Source: Vicia villosa
Taxonomy: Eukaryota; Streptophyta; Magnoliopsida; Fabales; Fabaceae
Assembly: GCF_029867415.1 (NCBI RefSeq)
Contig: NC_081182.1
Coordinates: 48,075,317 to 48,139,316 of the forward strand
Direction: 5' to 3'
Length of the DNA stretch: 64,000 nt
The position numbers and the translations under genes were made by a program. Of the stretch, positions 1 to 10,206 are shown in pieces. Positions within the stretch are counted from its first letter, which is position 1; each line of letters begins with the position of its first letter. The notes beneath the pieces were generated by a model that was not told where the DNA came from, did not search any database, and worked only from the letters and a program-made list of their open reading frames with translations.

Positions 1-111
1 CCTTTCTTCCTCACGCGAATTCGTGCTCCTCCTTCGCGTCTTCCGCTCTCTTTCTCTCTTTTGTTGTTTCGTTATCTTCTTCTTCCCTTTTTTTGTTTCT
101 TTTCTATCAAA

Positions 112-3100
112 ATGGCAAACCAGAGCTATGGTGATTATGCAACCAACTCTGCAAACCCTTACTATCTCCATCCGAATGAAAACCCTGCGCTTGTTCTTGT
201 TACTCCATTGCTGACCGATAAAAATTACCACACCTGGGCACGATCGATGCAGATAGCGCTCATTTCCAAGAACAAGGAGAAGTTCATCGACGGAACCCTA
301 AGCAAACCGCCGGTATCTGATCCCTTGTATGCTCCATGGATCCGTTGCAATACTATGGTTCTTGCGTGGATCCAACGTTCAATTTCTGAATCCATTGCGA
401 AATCCGTTTTGTGGATCGAGACTGCTTATGCCGTATGGAGGAACTTGCAGATTAGGTTTTCCCAAGGTGATGTTTTCCGAATCTCTGACATTCAAGAAGA
501 TCTTTACAAATTCAAACAAGGTACTCTTGATGTATCAAACTATTTTACTCAATTGAAGGTTATGTGGGATGAATTAGAGAATTACAGACCCATTCCTACT
601 TGTACATGTGCTATTCAGTGTTCTTGTGGAGCCATTGCTTCTGTTAAGAAATATCGCGATCAAGATTATGTGATACGTTTTCTCAAGGGATTGACAGAGA
701 AGTTTGCGCACTCGAAATCCCAGATTATGATGATGCATCCTCTTCCAGACATTGACAAGGCTTTTTCACTTGTTATTCAGCAAGAAAGAGAAATGGACAG
801 CTTTGCCTCCAACATTGTCCCTTCTACTGGATCCACTGAAGAGGTATCTGCCCTACAAACTCAGACACATGAAGCACATTTCACTGCTAAGCAAGGTTCA
901 TCGGGTTATCGAGGGAAATCTCCAGGTTATAATGCTCCAAGAGGTACAAACAGAGTCTGCACTCACTGTGGCAGAGTGAATCACACCATTGAGACATGCT
1001 TTCTCAAGCATGGTTATCCACCTGGATTTAACAAAGGGAAAGGAAAAGCTCCAAATCATCCCTCATCTTCTGCCTCAGCTGCTGCTAGCACCAACAATGG
1101 CACAGATTCTCCTTCAGAAAGTTCAACTTCCTCCTCTTTTGGCTTTACTAAGGAGCAATATGACAACATCTTGGCACTTCTTCAACAATCTAAACCCAAT
1201 CCTACTGTAAATTCAGTCTCCACATCTCCTTTTGTTCTACATTCCCACTCTTCCAATGTGAATGGTAAGAATCCTACACTTTGGATCCTTGATACAGGGG
1301 CTACAGACCATTTTACTTTTAGTTTGTCTTCCTTTATTGATCATAAGTCTATCATACCTATCCCTGTTAGCTTACCTGATGGATCACAAACTGTTGCTTC
1401 CATTTGTGGGACAGTTGTTCTTTCCCCTTCCCTTGTTCTGCACAATGTTCTATATGCTCCAAGTTTTCATGTTAATCTTATATCTGTTGCCAAACTTGTT
1501 GATAGTAGAAAATGCTCTGTTCAATTTAACTCCAATGCTTGCCATATTGTGCAGAATCATTCCAAGGAAATGATTGGTATAGCTAAACTGCACAAAGGCC
1601 TCTATATCCTGGACTCCACAACCTGCAATTCTTTTGTCAATAATTCTGTTGCTCACAATTCCAACAATTTGTGGCACATGAGACTAGGACATATTTCTAA
1701 TATAGGTTTACACACTATTGCTAAAGTCTTTCCATTCATTACTTGTAATAACAACAATGATCCATGTGATTCTTGTCAATTTGCTAAACAAAAGAAACTT
1801 CCTTTTCCCAATAGTGTATCTCACTCTAATGCTCCTTTTACTGTTTTACATGCTGATTTATGGGGTCCATTCTCCACTATTTCTATCTTAGGTCATAGAT
1901 ATTTTTTAACTCTTGTTGATGACTTTACTAGACACACATGGGTTATTTTCCTCAAAACCAAAGACCAAACCAAACTTAGCCTCATTAACTTTGTAGCTTA
2001 CATAGAAAACCAATTTCAAACTACCTTCAAATGCCTAAGAACAGATAATGGCACAAAATTCTTAGCCCTGTCTGAGTTTCTTCTTTCCAAAGGTATCATC
2101 CACCAACGAACCTGTGTTGAGACTCCTCAACAAAATGGTGTGGTGGAGAGAAAACACCAGCACATTTTAAATGTTGCTAGATCTCTCTCCTTCCATTCAA
2201 ATGTTCCTCTGTCTATGTGGAATTTCTGCATTCAACATGCAGTCCATCTAATCAATAGACTTCCTACTCCTCTCCTTAATTCTAAATGCCCTCATGAATT
2301 ACTATATAACCAGCCACCCTCCATGATTCATTTGAAAGTGTTTGGGTGCCTTTCATATGCTACTTCCCTTCAAGCTCACAGAACCAAATTTAATCCTAGA
2401 GCTAGGAAAGCTGTTTTCATTGGACATAAAGATGGTACCAAAGGGTACATCTTATATGATCTTAATACTCATAACATTTTCATTTCTAGAAATGTTATTT
2501 TTTTTGAGACTGTGTTTCCTTTTAAAGGTGTTCAGCCACCTAAAGACAATGCTAACCAAACTTTTTCCCACCTTGATGATATTCCCAATGCACCCTCTCT
2601 TCCTATTCCTGCTGAACATCTCAATACCACTTTGGACTCTTCTCCTACCTCTGCTAATTCTCAAGACAGCAGTGTTGACCTTATCTCACAACCTATCACT
2701 TCACCCTGCCCTACTCACAGTTCTGCCACTGGTTCAGGTACTACCCCTGACCAGGCCTTTATCTCTCCTCACATTAATGACAACTCTGTCCCTATGCCAG
2801 CTCTTTCTCCTCACATTAGTGACAGCCCTATTCCTGTACCAACTCCTATTCTTAATAATACCTTAGATTCTCATGTGCCCTCTATGTCCTCTGTACCTTT
2901 AGAAACAGATCAGAATGCTTTACCCACTAGACATTCCTCTAGAACCTCCAATCCTCCTCAATATCTGAAGGATTACCACTGGTACTCCATCAATTCCCAA
3001 AACAACTCAAATACACCTTATCCTTTATCCTCAGTCTTGACTTATGATCATTGTTCTCCCACATATAAGCATTTCTGTTGTGCTATTTCTTCCCACATTG

Positions 3101-4635
3101 AACCAAAAACCTTTAACCAAGCCATCAAATTAGATTGTTGGAAACTTGTCATGGATGCTGAAATATCTGCTCTGGAAGAAAACCAGACTTGGAGTATAGT
3201 TGATCTTCCACCTGGAAAGGTACCAATTGGTTGTAGGTGGGTTTACAAAATAAAATACAAGGCTGATGGTTCTATTGAGAGGTACAAGGCTAGGCTTGTG
3301 GCAAAGGGGTACACACAAATGGAAGGTATTGATTACTTTGATACTTTTTCCCCTGTGGCTAAAATAACTACTGTGAGAGTACTTCTATCCATTGCTGCCA
3401 TACAAGGTTGGTTTGTTGAACAACTTGATGTCAACAATGCCTTCCTTCATGGTGATTTACATGAAGAGGTATACATGACTCTCCCACCTGGCATCTCTGT
3501 TTCTAAACCTTCCCAGGTTTGCAAGTTGCAAAAGTCTTTATATGGACTTAAGCAAGCAAGTAGGCAATGGTATTCAAAACTGTCATCCTTCTTAATTTCT
3601 TTGGGCTATGTACAATCTCAAGCAAATCACTCCTTATATGTCAAATCTCACAAGGAATTTTTCACTGCTATACTTGTTTATGTAGATGACATAGTTGTTG
3701 CAGGAAATTCCATGCTTGAAATTCAGAATGTTAAGCAGCTTCTGGATCACAAATTTAGAATCAAAGCCCTTGGATCTCTTCGTTTCTTCCTAGGCTTTGA
3801 GATTGCAAGATCAACCAAAGGGATCTTCATGAATCAAAGAAAATTTACTCTAGAATTGCTAGAGGATACAGGTTTACTTGGAGCTAAGCCTTCTCCCATT
3901 CCTTTTGATCCCAATCTCAAGCTCTCTTCAACAGATGGTGCCCTGTTGGATGATCCCACCAGTTTCAGGCGTATCATAGGCCGACTCATCTATCTGACCA
4001 ATACTAGGCCAGATATTTCTTTTGCTGTACAGCACCTTAGTCAATTCGTTTCCAAGCCATTGGTTCCTCATTTTCAGGCAGCCACAAGAGTGCTTAGATA
4101 CCTGAAATCTTGCCCAGCTAAAGGTGTTCTTTTCTCTGCTTCAAGCAATCTCAAATTATATTCCTTTGTTGATTCTGATTGGGCTCGATGCCCAACTACA
4201 AGAAGATCCATTACTGGGTTTTGTGTGATTCTGGGTTCATCTCTTATTAGCTGGAAATCTAAGAAGCAGAATACTGTTTCAAGGTCTTCCACTGAGGCTG
4301 AGTACAGGGCCTTAGCTTCACTCACATGTGAAATCCAATGGCTGCAGTATCTTTTGCAGGATCTTCATATTCAATTGACTCACCCTGCTTCAGTTTATTG
4401 TGACAGCAAATCAGCCATTTATCTTGCTCATAATCCAGCCTTCCATGAAAGAAGCAAGCATATTGAACTGGATTGTCATGTGGTTCGAGAGAAGATCCAT
4501 TCCAAGCTGATTCATCTTCTTCCTGTTTCCTCCACAGACCAACTTGCAGATGGCTTCACGAAACCTCTGCACTCACCAGCCTTCTCTTCCATTATGTCCA
4601 AGTTAGGACTTTGTAGTTTACACAGTCCCACTTGA
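112..4635 (+). CDS. Copia gag-pol polyprotein (element 1), apparently intact, 1507 aa
   Basis: This polyprotein provides capsid, protease, integrase and reverse transcriptase/RNase H for copying the element. The start chosen is the ATG at 112 (MANQSYGDY), because the upstream extension of the frame is low-complexity leader. A copia-type gag domain lies near residues 15-130. A CCHC zinc knuckle, CTHCGRVNHTIETC, begins near residue 283. The protease motif WILDTGATDH is near 391. LWHMRLGH (integrase zinc-binding region) is near 520. Integrase shows HADLW, RTDNG and QQNGVVERK. Reverse transcriptase begins near 1043 (WVYKIK), with the catalytic YVDD near 1190. RNase H shows DSDWA near 1355 and SSTEAEY near 1393. 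I see no internal stop or missing catalytic residue, so it could be functional. Copia lineage is not assigned. Confidence 0.93.
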   Translation: MANQSYGDYATNSANPYYLHPNENPALVLVTPLLTDKNYHTWARSMQIALISKNKEKFIDGTLSKPPVSDPLYAPWIRCNTMVLAWIQRSISESIAKSVLWIETAYAVWRNLQIRFSQGDVFRISDIQEDLYKFKQGTLDVSNYFTQLKVMWDELENYRPIPTCTCAIQCSCGAIASVKKYRDQDYVIRFLKGLTEKFAHSKSQIMMMHPLPDIDKAFSLVIQQEREMDSFASNIVPSTGSTEEVSALQTQTHEAHFTAKQGSSGYRGKSPGYNAPRGTNRVCTHCGRVNHTIETCFLKHGYPPGFNKGKGKAPNHPSSSASAAASTNNGTDSPSESSTSSSFGFTKEQYDNILALLQQSKPNPTVNSVSTSPFVLHSHSSNVNGKNPTLWILDTGATDHFTFSLSSFIDHKSIIPIPVSLPDGSQTVASICGTVVLSPSLVLHNVLYAPSFHVNLISVAKLVDSRKCSVQFNSNACHIVQNHSKEMIGIAKLHKGLYILDSTTCNSFVNNSVAHNSNNLWHMRLGHISNIGLHTIAKVFPFITCNNNNDPCDSCQFAKQKKLPFPNSVSHSNAPFTVLHADLWGPFSTISILGHRYFLTLVDDFTRHTWVIFLKTKDQTKLSLINFVAYIENQFQTTFKCLRTDNGTKFLALSEFLLSKGIIHQRTCVETPQQNGVVERKHQHILNVARSLSFHSNVPLSMWNFCIQHAVHLINRLPTPLLNSKCPHELLYNQPPSMIHLKVFGCLSYATSLQAHRTKFNPRARKAVFIGHKDGTKGYILYDLNTHNIFISRNVIFFETVFPFKGVQPPKDNANQTFSHLDDIPNAPSLPIPAEHLNTTLDSSPTSANSQDSSVDLISQPITSPCPTHSSATGSGTTPDQAFISPHINDNSVPMPALSPHISDSPIPVPTPILNNTLDSHVPSMSSVPLETDQNALPTRHSSRTSNPPQYLKDYHWYSINSQNNSNTPYPLSSVLTYDHCSPTYKHFCCAISSHIEPKTFNQAIKLDCWKLVMDAEISALEENQTWSIVDLPPGKVPIGCRWVYKIKYKADGSIERYKARLVAKGYTQMEGIDYFDTFSPVAKITTVRVLLSIAAIQGWFVEQLDVNNAFLHGDLHEEVYMTLPPGISVSKPSQVCKLQKSLYGLKQASRQWYSKLSSFLISLGYVQSQANHSLYVKSHKEFFTAILVYVDDIVVAGNSMLEIQNVKQLLDHKFRIKALGSLRFFLGFEIARSTKGIFMNQRKFTLELLEDTGLLGAKPSPIPFDPNLKLSSTDGALLDDPTSFRRIIGRLIYLTNTRPDISFAVQHLSQFVSKPLVPHFQAATRVLRYLKSCPAKGVLFSASSNLKLYSFVDSDWARCPTTRRSITGFCVILGSSLISWKSKKQNTVSRSSTEAEYRALASLTCEIQWLQYLLQDLHIQLTHPASVYCDSKSAIYLAHNPAFHERSKHIELDCHVVREKIHSKLIHLLPVSSTDQLADGFTKPLHSPAFSSIMSKLGLCSLHSPT

Positions 4636-4641
4636 GGGGGC

Positions 4642-4880
4642 ATATTAACATACATGTACATATATAGTTTATCTTTTGTATATAGATAATGTAAATACAT
4701 AGGCTATTAGGTGAGCTGGCAATCTATGATTGGTTTATCCAGCACTACTATATATTTCACCCTTAGGCTATTGGACAGCTACGGATTGTAACAGATTCAG
4801 TTAGGCTTCTTCTTGATCAATGAAGCTTCTTTGCTATTCTTTCTTCTTCTTCGCACTTGTTTGTTGCAGTACAGTCACCA
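4642..4880 (+). repeat. Probable 3' LTR of copia element 1
   Basis: The sequence after the polypurine tract has LTR character: a TATA-like ACTATATATTTC near 4748, then a C/T-rich segment with CAATGAAGC near 4820 that resembles an R/U5 region. Without the 5' copy the boundaries are approximate, and the outer end could lie anywhere from about 4860 to 4910. Confidence 0.5.
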
Positions 4881-5494
4881 TTATTGACAATTCCACATCT
4901 TTTTCTTCTATCGTTTTTTTTTGCGATAAACATTTTAATGCACAAGGGATGCAACCCAATACAAAATTATAAAGCGGAGCCAAAACAAAAAAAACAAAGC
5001 ACAAGAAAAATCTGGACTCCAATATACTCGTAAGGATTAACAAGACAAGCCTCTCTTCTACAATTTTCCCTTCCTCAAACAAAAATAGAAAATCATTCTC
5101 AACCGAAAGTCTTTATAAAAATCAAGATTTTGGTCGAATTCCAAACACACACTTAAAAACCACTTTATTCCTACCTAACCAAATTTAAAATAATACATAA
5201 TGCTATACTAATATATTTGCCTTAAATTTTTTGACTGGCCTGTGTTCGTAGTTGGAACAAAAAGAGTCATATATACTCTTTATTGTTTCTATCTATTTTT
5301 TTTTTCAAATTTGTTGAAGGTTATAACATTCATTATAAAGTTTTTAGTTTTGTTTGTGATGCCTTTTTGTAGATTTTTCTCTGTCCATCATTCATTTGCT
5401 TTATAGTTATCAATACACTAGAAGCATTTATATGTGATATGTAACATTCATCTACCAAATCTCACACATTTACATCTTGAGATGTAAAGAAACT

Positions 5495-5497
<3 letters not shown>
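4881..5497. other. Gene-free spacer
   Basis: AT-rich sequence between the copia element and a microsatellite. The only long ORF, on the minus strand near 4834-5082, has no recognisable domain and starts inside the LTR. I see no gene here. Confidence 0.5.

Positions 5498-5571
<74 letters not shown>
5498..5571. repeat. (AT)n microsatellite, about 37 units
   Basis: Uninterrupted AT dinucleotides over about 74 bp. Confidence 0.98.
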
Positions 5572-5575
<4 letters not shown>

Positions 5576-5819
5576 TCACTTCACCAGTTTGTTATATCTA
5601 GCCACAATGTTTCTCTAGGATCTTTATGGTTAAGTGTTTAAATAAAATATTAGAACTCTGACACAAATTGATGGCATGAAAAACATATGAAATGAGGGTT
5701 TGAATTGTGTCGAGGTTTTCAATTTTTTAGTCGGTATATAATAAAAGTATGTGTTGTAATAATATGTCTTAAAACCTCAAGTCAGAAAATGGAGGAAAAC
5801 AATGTTTCAATAATGCAAC

Positions 5820-6400
5820 ATTTTCCTGAGTGATGGTGGCGACCATATGTTGTTGATCATTGGAGTTCGAGCGATCAACAACAAGGGGTCGGAGATCAAG
5901 CGATAACAATTATCCAAACAGGTCTCAGGATTTTCGGGCTTGTTCGCAGATCTATTCATTAATGGATCACATCTTGAACCGTTAAGGCTTTAGAAGTTAT
6001 AAATATGATTTTCTCTCATTTGTTGTGGATATTGGTGTATAAGGTAGCAATCGTAATAAGAAGCAAGTCGTAAAAATTACTAGGATTTTATTCTTAGGGT
6101 TTGGCTTCCTTTTAGGGTTATAGAAGGGATTCGGAAAAAACTTTAAACGCCTTGGATTTTTGTGTTACTTATACTGAGAGTTGGAGTGATTAGAAAACAC
6201 TCATATTGTAACATCTTGTAACATTTCTTTGAAATTTAGTGAATAAGAGAATTCTCTCCCCTTTAAATGTAAATCGATTTGATTGAATTGGGTAAATAAT
6301 TTTCACTATTTTTGACTATTACATTTTTTATTAATTAAAGCCATTTGGTTGATTATTGATAACACCGAAATACACCACTTATTCAAATTGACTCACGCAT
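5820..6400 (+). repeat. Possible LTR fragment
   Basis: A U3/R/U5-like stretch: a TATA-like GTTATAAATATG near 5996, then short promoter-proximal sequence, then TTAGTGAATAAGAGAATTC near 6236, which resembles the polyadenylation/U5 portion of plant LTRs. No partner LTR, PBS or target duplication was found, so this is only a plausible solo or truncated LTR. Confidence 0.3.
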
Positions 6401-7990
6401 GTTTTATCATCATTTTACCTCTATTTTTAGTGTTATGATGGTGTTTTGTCTATGTTTCAGATACCTAATCGAGTAAGAACCATCACACAAAGAAACATGA
6501 CGAATCAGGAAAATGCGGAGAAAAAGACATATTTTTGCACTCATGGCCTTCACTACGGCCTTCACCACAAAGGTAGCCATGATGTGGTTCATGAAACCCA
6601 TGTTTCCAGCAGTTGAAGACAAAGTTTCCATGACTTTAACCTAAGGCGTTCGCCATGGGGGTGTGGCGTTCGCCACACTTGGGAAATTCAGGAAAAAAAG
6701 CCAACTGCTTGGAATTAATCACCCACTTCTCCCTATTTTCTCTCACACGAATCCAACAACCTTGATTTCACTTTATAGGATTTTGTAAGATCATAAATAC
6801 ACGTTGAAACTTATTTCCAAGGCATCCAAACTTAGCACAACTTAAGCCATATATTTGCTATTTTGAAAGCTTTAACTTTTCACATCGAAGAGCTATGGCA
6901 CCGTTCTTGTATTAAGTTTGGAGCACTTTACTTTGTAGCACTTAATCTTGCCAACATTTACTTTCTTATTTCAATTTTATCGTCGATTTTTTTTTACCAG
7001 ATTCAAGACTCCATCGGAGCAGGTTTTTATTATTAGTATTGCTTTATTATATTGTTCGTTTATTTATATGCACCTTCGTTATTTTCTTCCGCAAAATCTA
7101 TTTTCAAAGCTTTGCTTTCTGAATTGAATTGCTATTCTTAATCAATTACAAGTTCTCGTCTTTACTTTAATTTCCAAGTTTAGTTTATCAATTGCATACT
7201 TTAATTTTAATTGTTTTGCCTAATATGTTTAATTCTAAGTCTAAATCGAATACTTCATCATTTATCATGAATATGTCCAGCTAATCTAATAGTGTTGGAA
7301 TGTGAGGACCGTCGATTCGACGGTACTCAGTCTGTTATTTCTTTAGAATTACTCTTGGGACTGTTTTGGTTTTATGTCAATTTTTTAGGATTTAATTTGA
7401 TTGGTTACTACGAGAGTAGAACCATAAATATGTCGGGTAAGATCGAAAGTCGACCGGTACTTAAGATTAAATTGTTAAGTTTTTTATTAATAAACACCAC
7501 GAGAGCACTTTATTAATTAACTATGAAAGTTTAATATTTTCATAAGGTGATTTTAAAGTATTTTCGGACGTGTTTATAAGTTTAGAATCCGGTTGGCCGA
7601 GCGAAAGTCGAGAACCCTTTAAAGTTAAATTTTCCAATCAAAACCACTTTTCAAGGAAAAAATATTGTCCCATAGGTAATTCGACTTAGGAATAATAAGA
7701 GTACCATTGATCTATGAAAGCCATATTCAAGTATTACATTCCTGAATTAATTCAAGTATATTTTTTATTTTGTTCTACCTATTCCAATTCCCATTTCGAT
7801 CACCTTAGATAAATATCGTAGCAATAAAAAATGATAGATTGACCATTAGGTGTCTGTGGGTTCAACAACCTTTTATATTACTTTGATATACTCTGTATAC
7901 TTGCAGGAGTAACCCATAAGTTATCATTTTTTATTTGTCCCACACATCAAAGTCTTTGTGTGTTTGAACTTTGAATTATTCTATCAATTT
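6401..7990 (+). other. Noncoding LTR-retrotransposon debris
   Basis: No gene found. The segment contains an inverted pair of GGCGTTCGCCA-type motifs near 6646-6680. At about 7850-7910 there is a stretch (GTGGGTTCAACAACC ... ATACTTGCAGGAG) of the kind found upstream of gag in legume Gypsy elements, recalled from memory. A TGGTGCCCAC motif near 8002 could be a degenerate primer-binding site. The 74-codon ORF at 7292-7516 shows no domain. Confidence 0.35.
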
Positions 7991-8040
7991 TTTACAACAA
8001 GTGGTGCCCACTATTGGGCAAAAGGGTTAAATTTATAAGT

Positions 8041-8800
8041 GAATAGATGGGTTCCGAATGAGATATCAGGAAGTTTTTTTGGAGACAATGACTTTGGATT
8101 GTGGAATGTGAATATGCTAGTATTGCCAATGCAACAGAAGTGTGTAGAAGCATTGTAGGGAGATGCATTGATGCTTGCAGACCTAACACAAGCAGATATC
8201 ATTGAGATGATGGATAAGGCCATAATTATCACTATCTTGTGCCTCGAAGATACATTATCAAGGGAAGTCATGAGTGAGAAGAACTCAACTAAGATATGGG
8301 TCAAGATTGAATCATTATATATGACTAGATCATTGGCTCACAAATTATGTACGAAACAACAATTTTATTCTTTCTGTATGGTGGATAATAAATCAACTAT
8401 GAAGTAGTTGGCAAAATCTCAAAAGATAATTGATGATTTTCAAAATATTAAGGTGAATATTTATGTTGAGAACAAAAATATACTCTTTTTAAATTCATTA
8501 CCTAGATTCTTAAAGCACTTCAATAATGAAATTATTTATGATTAGAAATGTACTATTCCTTAGAATGAAGTTCATATAACTGTTAGATAAAAAGAGTAAT
8601 GTAATTTGAAATATTTGAAGATTGACAATAATGGTGAACGCCTAAGCATCTCAAGAGGAAAGATAAAGAGTAGAGGAAATCAGAAAGGGGAGAGATATAG
8701 GTCAAAGTTTAAATGTTTCATTTGTCACAAAACCGATAATTTGCAGATTGTCTTTAAATATGGAGAAAGTTTGGTTCTATTCAGATAATGGTTGCCTCAG
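8041..8800 (+). pseudogene. Decayed Tork-type copia gag fragment
   Basis: This is a broken gag. The translated piece at 8168-8407 carries SLYMTRSLAHKL and QQFYSF, matching SLYMTKSLVNRL and HALYSF in the gag of element 3 near 36.6 kb in this same window. A damaged zinc knuckle, CFICHKTDNL, follows near 8715. Several stops (for example just after 8404) and frameshifts break it, and nothing of protease, integrase or RT follows. It is a gag-only relic of a Tork-like element. Confidence 0.72.
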
Positions 8801-8839
8801 ATGAAGATGAAATTGCTATGCTCTCACAAGGTTTTGCTG

Positions 8840-10029
8840 CTTAGGGTTTCTTCTGCTTTTCTTATTGGTTATCATTTACTTTATCATTTTTAGTAATTCA
8901 CTCTCCTCTCGGTTAGGTCATTGTGCATCTCTTTGAATTGAGTGTTTTTCATTAAAACGTATTTGGTGTGCATAAATCAAAGCTATTACCTAAATTCAAT
9001 ACAAAAGGTTCAAGTCAATAAGTCAAAAACTTGAATCAAGAAGCTCACATAAGCATGGTTCAAGTCCGATAAATTCTTGATTCAATCATGAACAATTTAT
9101 TTTCTTAAAATTCAATTATGCAATCAAGATTTGAATTAGTGAATTGGGTGACTTGAATCATGGACTTAATGAGTAAATCATAATTTTCTTCTAGTAGTGT
9201 GATTTAAATAACAAGATCTCCTAATTCGAATCAGAGAACAATTTGATTAGAATCAAATGATAGTCTGATACAAATCATGGTTGAGCTTCACAATTTGGAG
9301 TTCTCCTCTTGTTGTGTGACTCAAGTTAAGGTTTTCCTTGAAGTGAATCAGATGATTCAAATCATGACTCGAAACAAAGGAGCAAAATCTGAATTCTTGA
9401 TTCAAATCATTCTCTCATTTGACTCCAATACATATATAATCAAAATTTTCTCTTTTGAGCATAATTCATAACTTTGTGAAAAACTATTTTTGACTTTCGT
9501 CAATCACACAAAATCTCTCCCCCTCTCTCTCAAATCAAACTTGAAAAACAAATTTTTCTTGTGTAGATTACGGGAGTTCTATGGAATTTTTGTGTGAGAT
9601 TGTATCTAAAACCATTCATCTTCAACTTTTAGCAAATCACCATTCTTGTGTGTGTGTGTTTTTTTTTGCTCAACTTTGAGAAGTGTGAGATCTAGTGAAG
9701 GGGGGATCATTAGGTGATAATGCTCTATGATGTTTGAGTTTTAGATTGCAGAATCAAGTTGTGCCAATATATCCATTGTAAATATACATTTTTTTCTTTT
9801 GGCTGTGTAACCATTTAAATACATGGTACGAAATGTGCCATTGAGGTTTTGTTTTATTAATATACAAGAATGAACCAAAAATATGTAAAAATAAAATAAA
9901 AATTAAAAAATACAAAGAATTTCACATTGGCTATGCTTCAAACGATTTGAATTTGGGTATTTTCGAATCTTCGTATTTCATTTTCTTATAGTATTGGAAT
10001 CAATAATTACATGAAATAATAGTATTCAA
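8840..10029. other. Gene-free, rich in GATTCAA/TTGAATC motifs
   Basis: No gene. From about 8990 to 9420 the sequence has many short direct and inverted copies of GATTCAA/TTGAATC, as seen in some copia LTRs. A GT run lies at about 9650. It may be an old LTR, but no boundary could be defined. Confidence 0.35.
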
Positions 10030-10193
10030 TAATGGAAATGTGAAATACTCTGTATTTCATTCACTCATTTCTTATCTTTTACAAACGCCACTTGGCTTAG
10101 TTATATAGGGTACAGTTCACAATACTATACAAAATACATTGTATACACTCCTATAATACAAGTCATCTACTATACAGTATTTTGTCTCCATTA
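10030..10193 (-). repeat. 3' LTR of copia element 2
   Basis: 164 bp, 162 identical to the copy at 14823-14986; differences are at the GTACAGTTCAC/GTACAATTCAC and ACAAGTC/ACATGTC positions. The element-strand polypurine tract TTTGAGGGGGAG lies directly inside it, at 10194-10205. Confidence 0.96.
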
Positions 10194-10206
10194 CTCCCCC
10201 TCAAAC

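Larger units (their letters stand above)
1..4880 (+). mobile_element. Ty1/copia LTR retrotransposon 1, 5'-truncated by window edge
   Basis: The window opens inside a copia element, in a pyrimidine-rich leader just before the gag start at 112. One long ORF follows in the order gag, CCHC, protease, integrase, reverse transcriptase, RNase H, which is the Ty1/copia order. A polypurine tract, TTGAGGGGGC, overlaps the stop codon at 4632-4641, and an LTR-like sequence follows. The 5' LTR and primer-binding site are outside the window, so age and target duplication cannot be read here. Confidence 0.9.
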
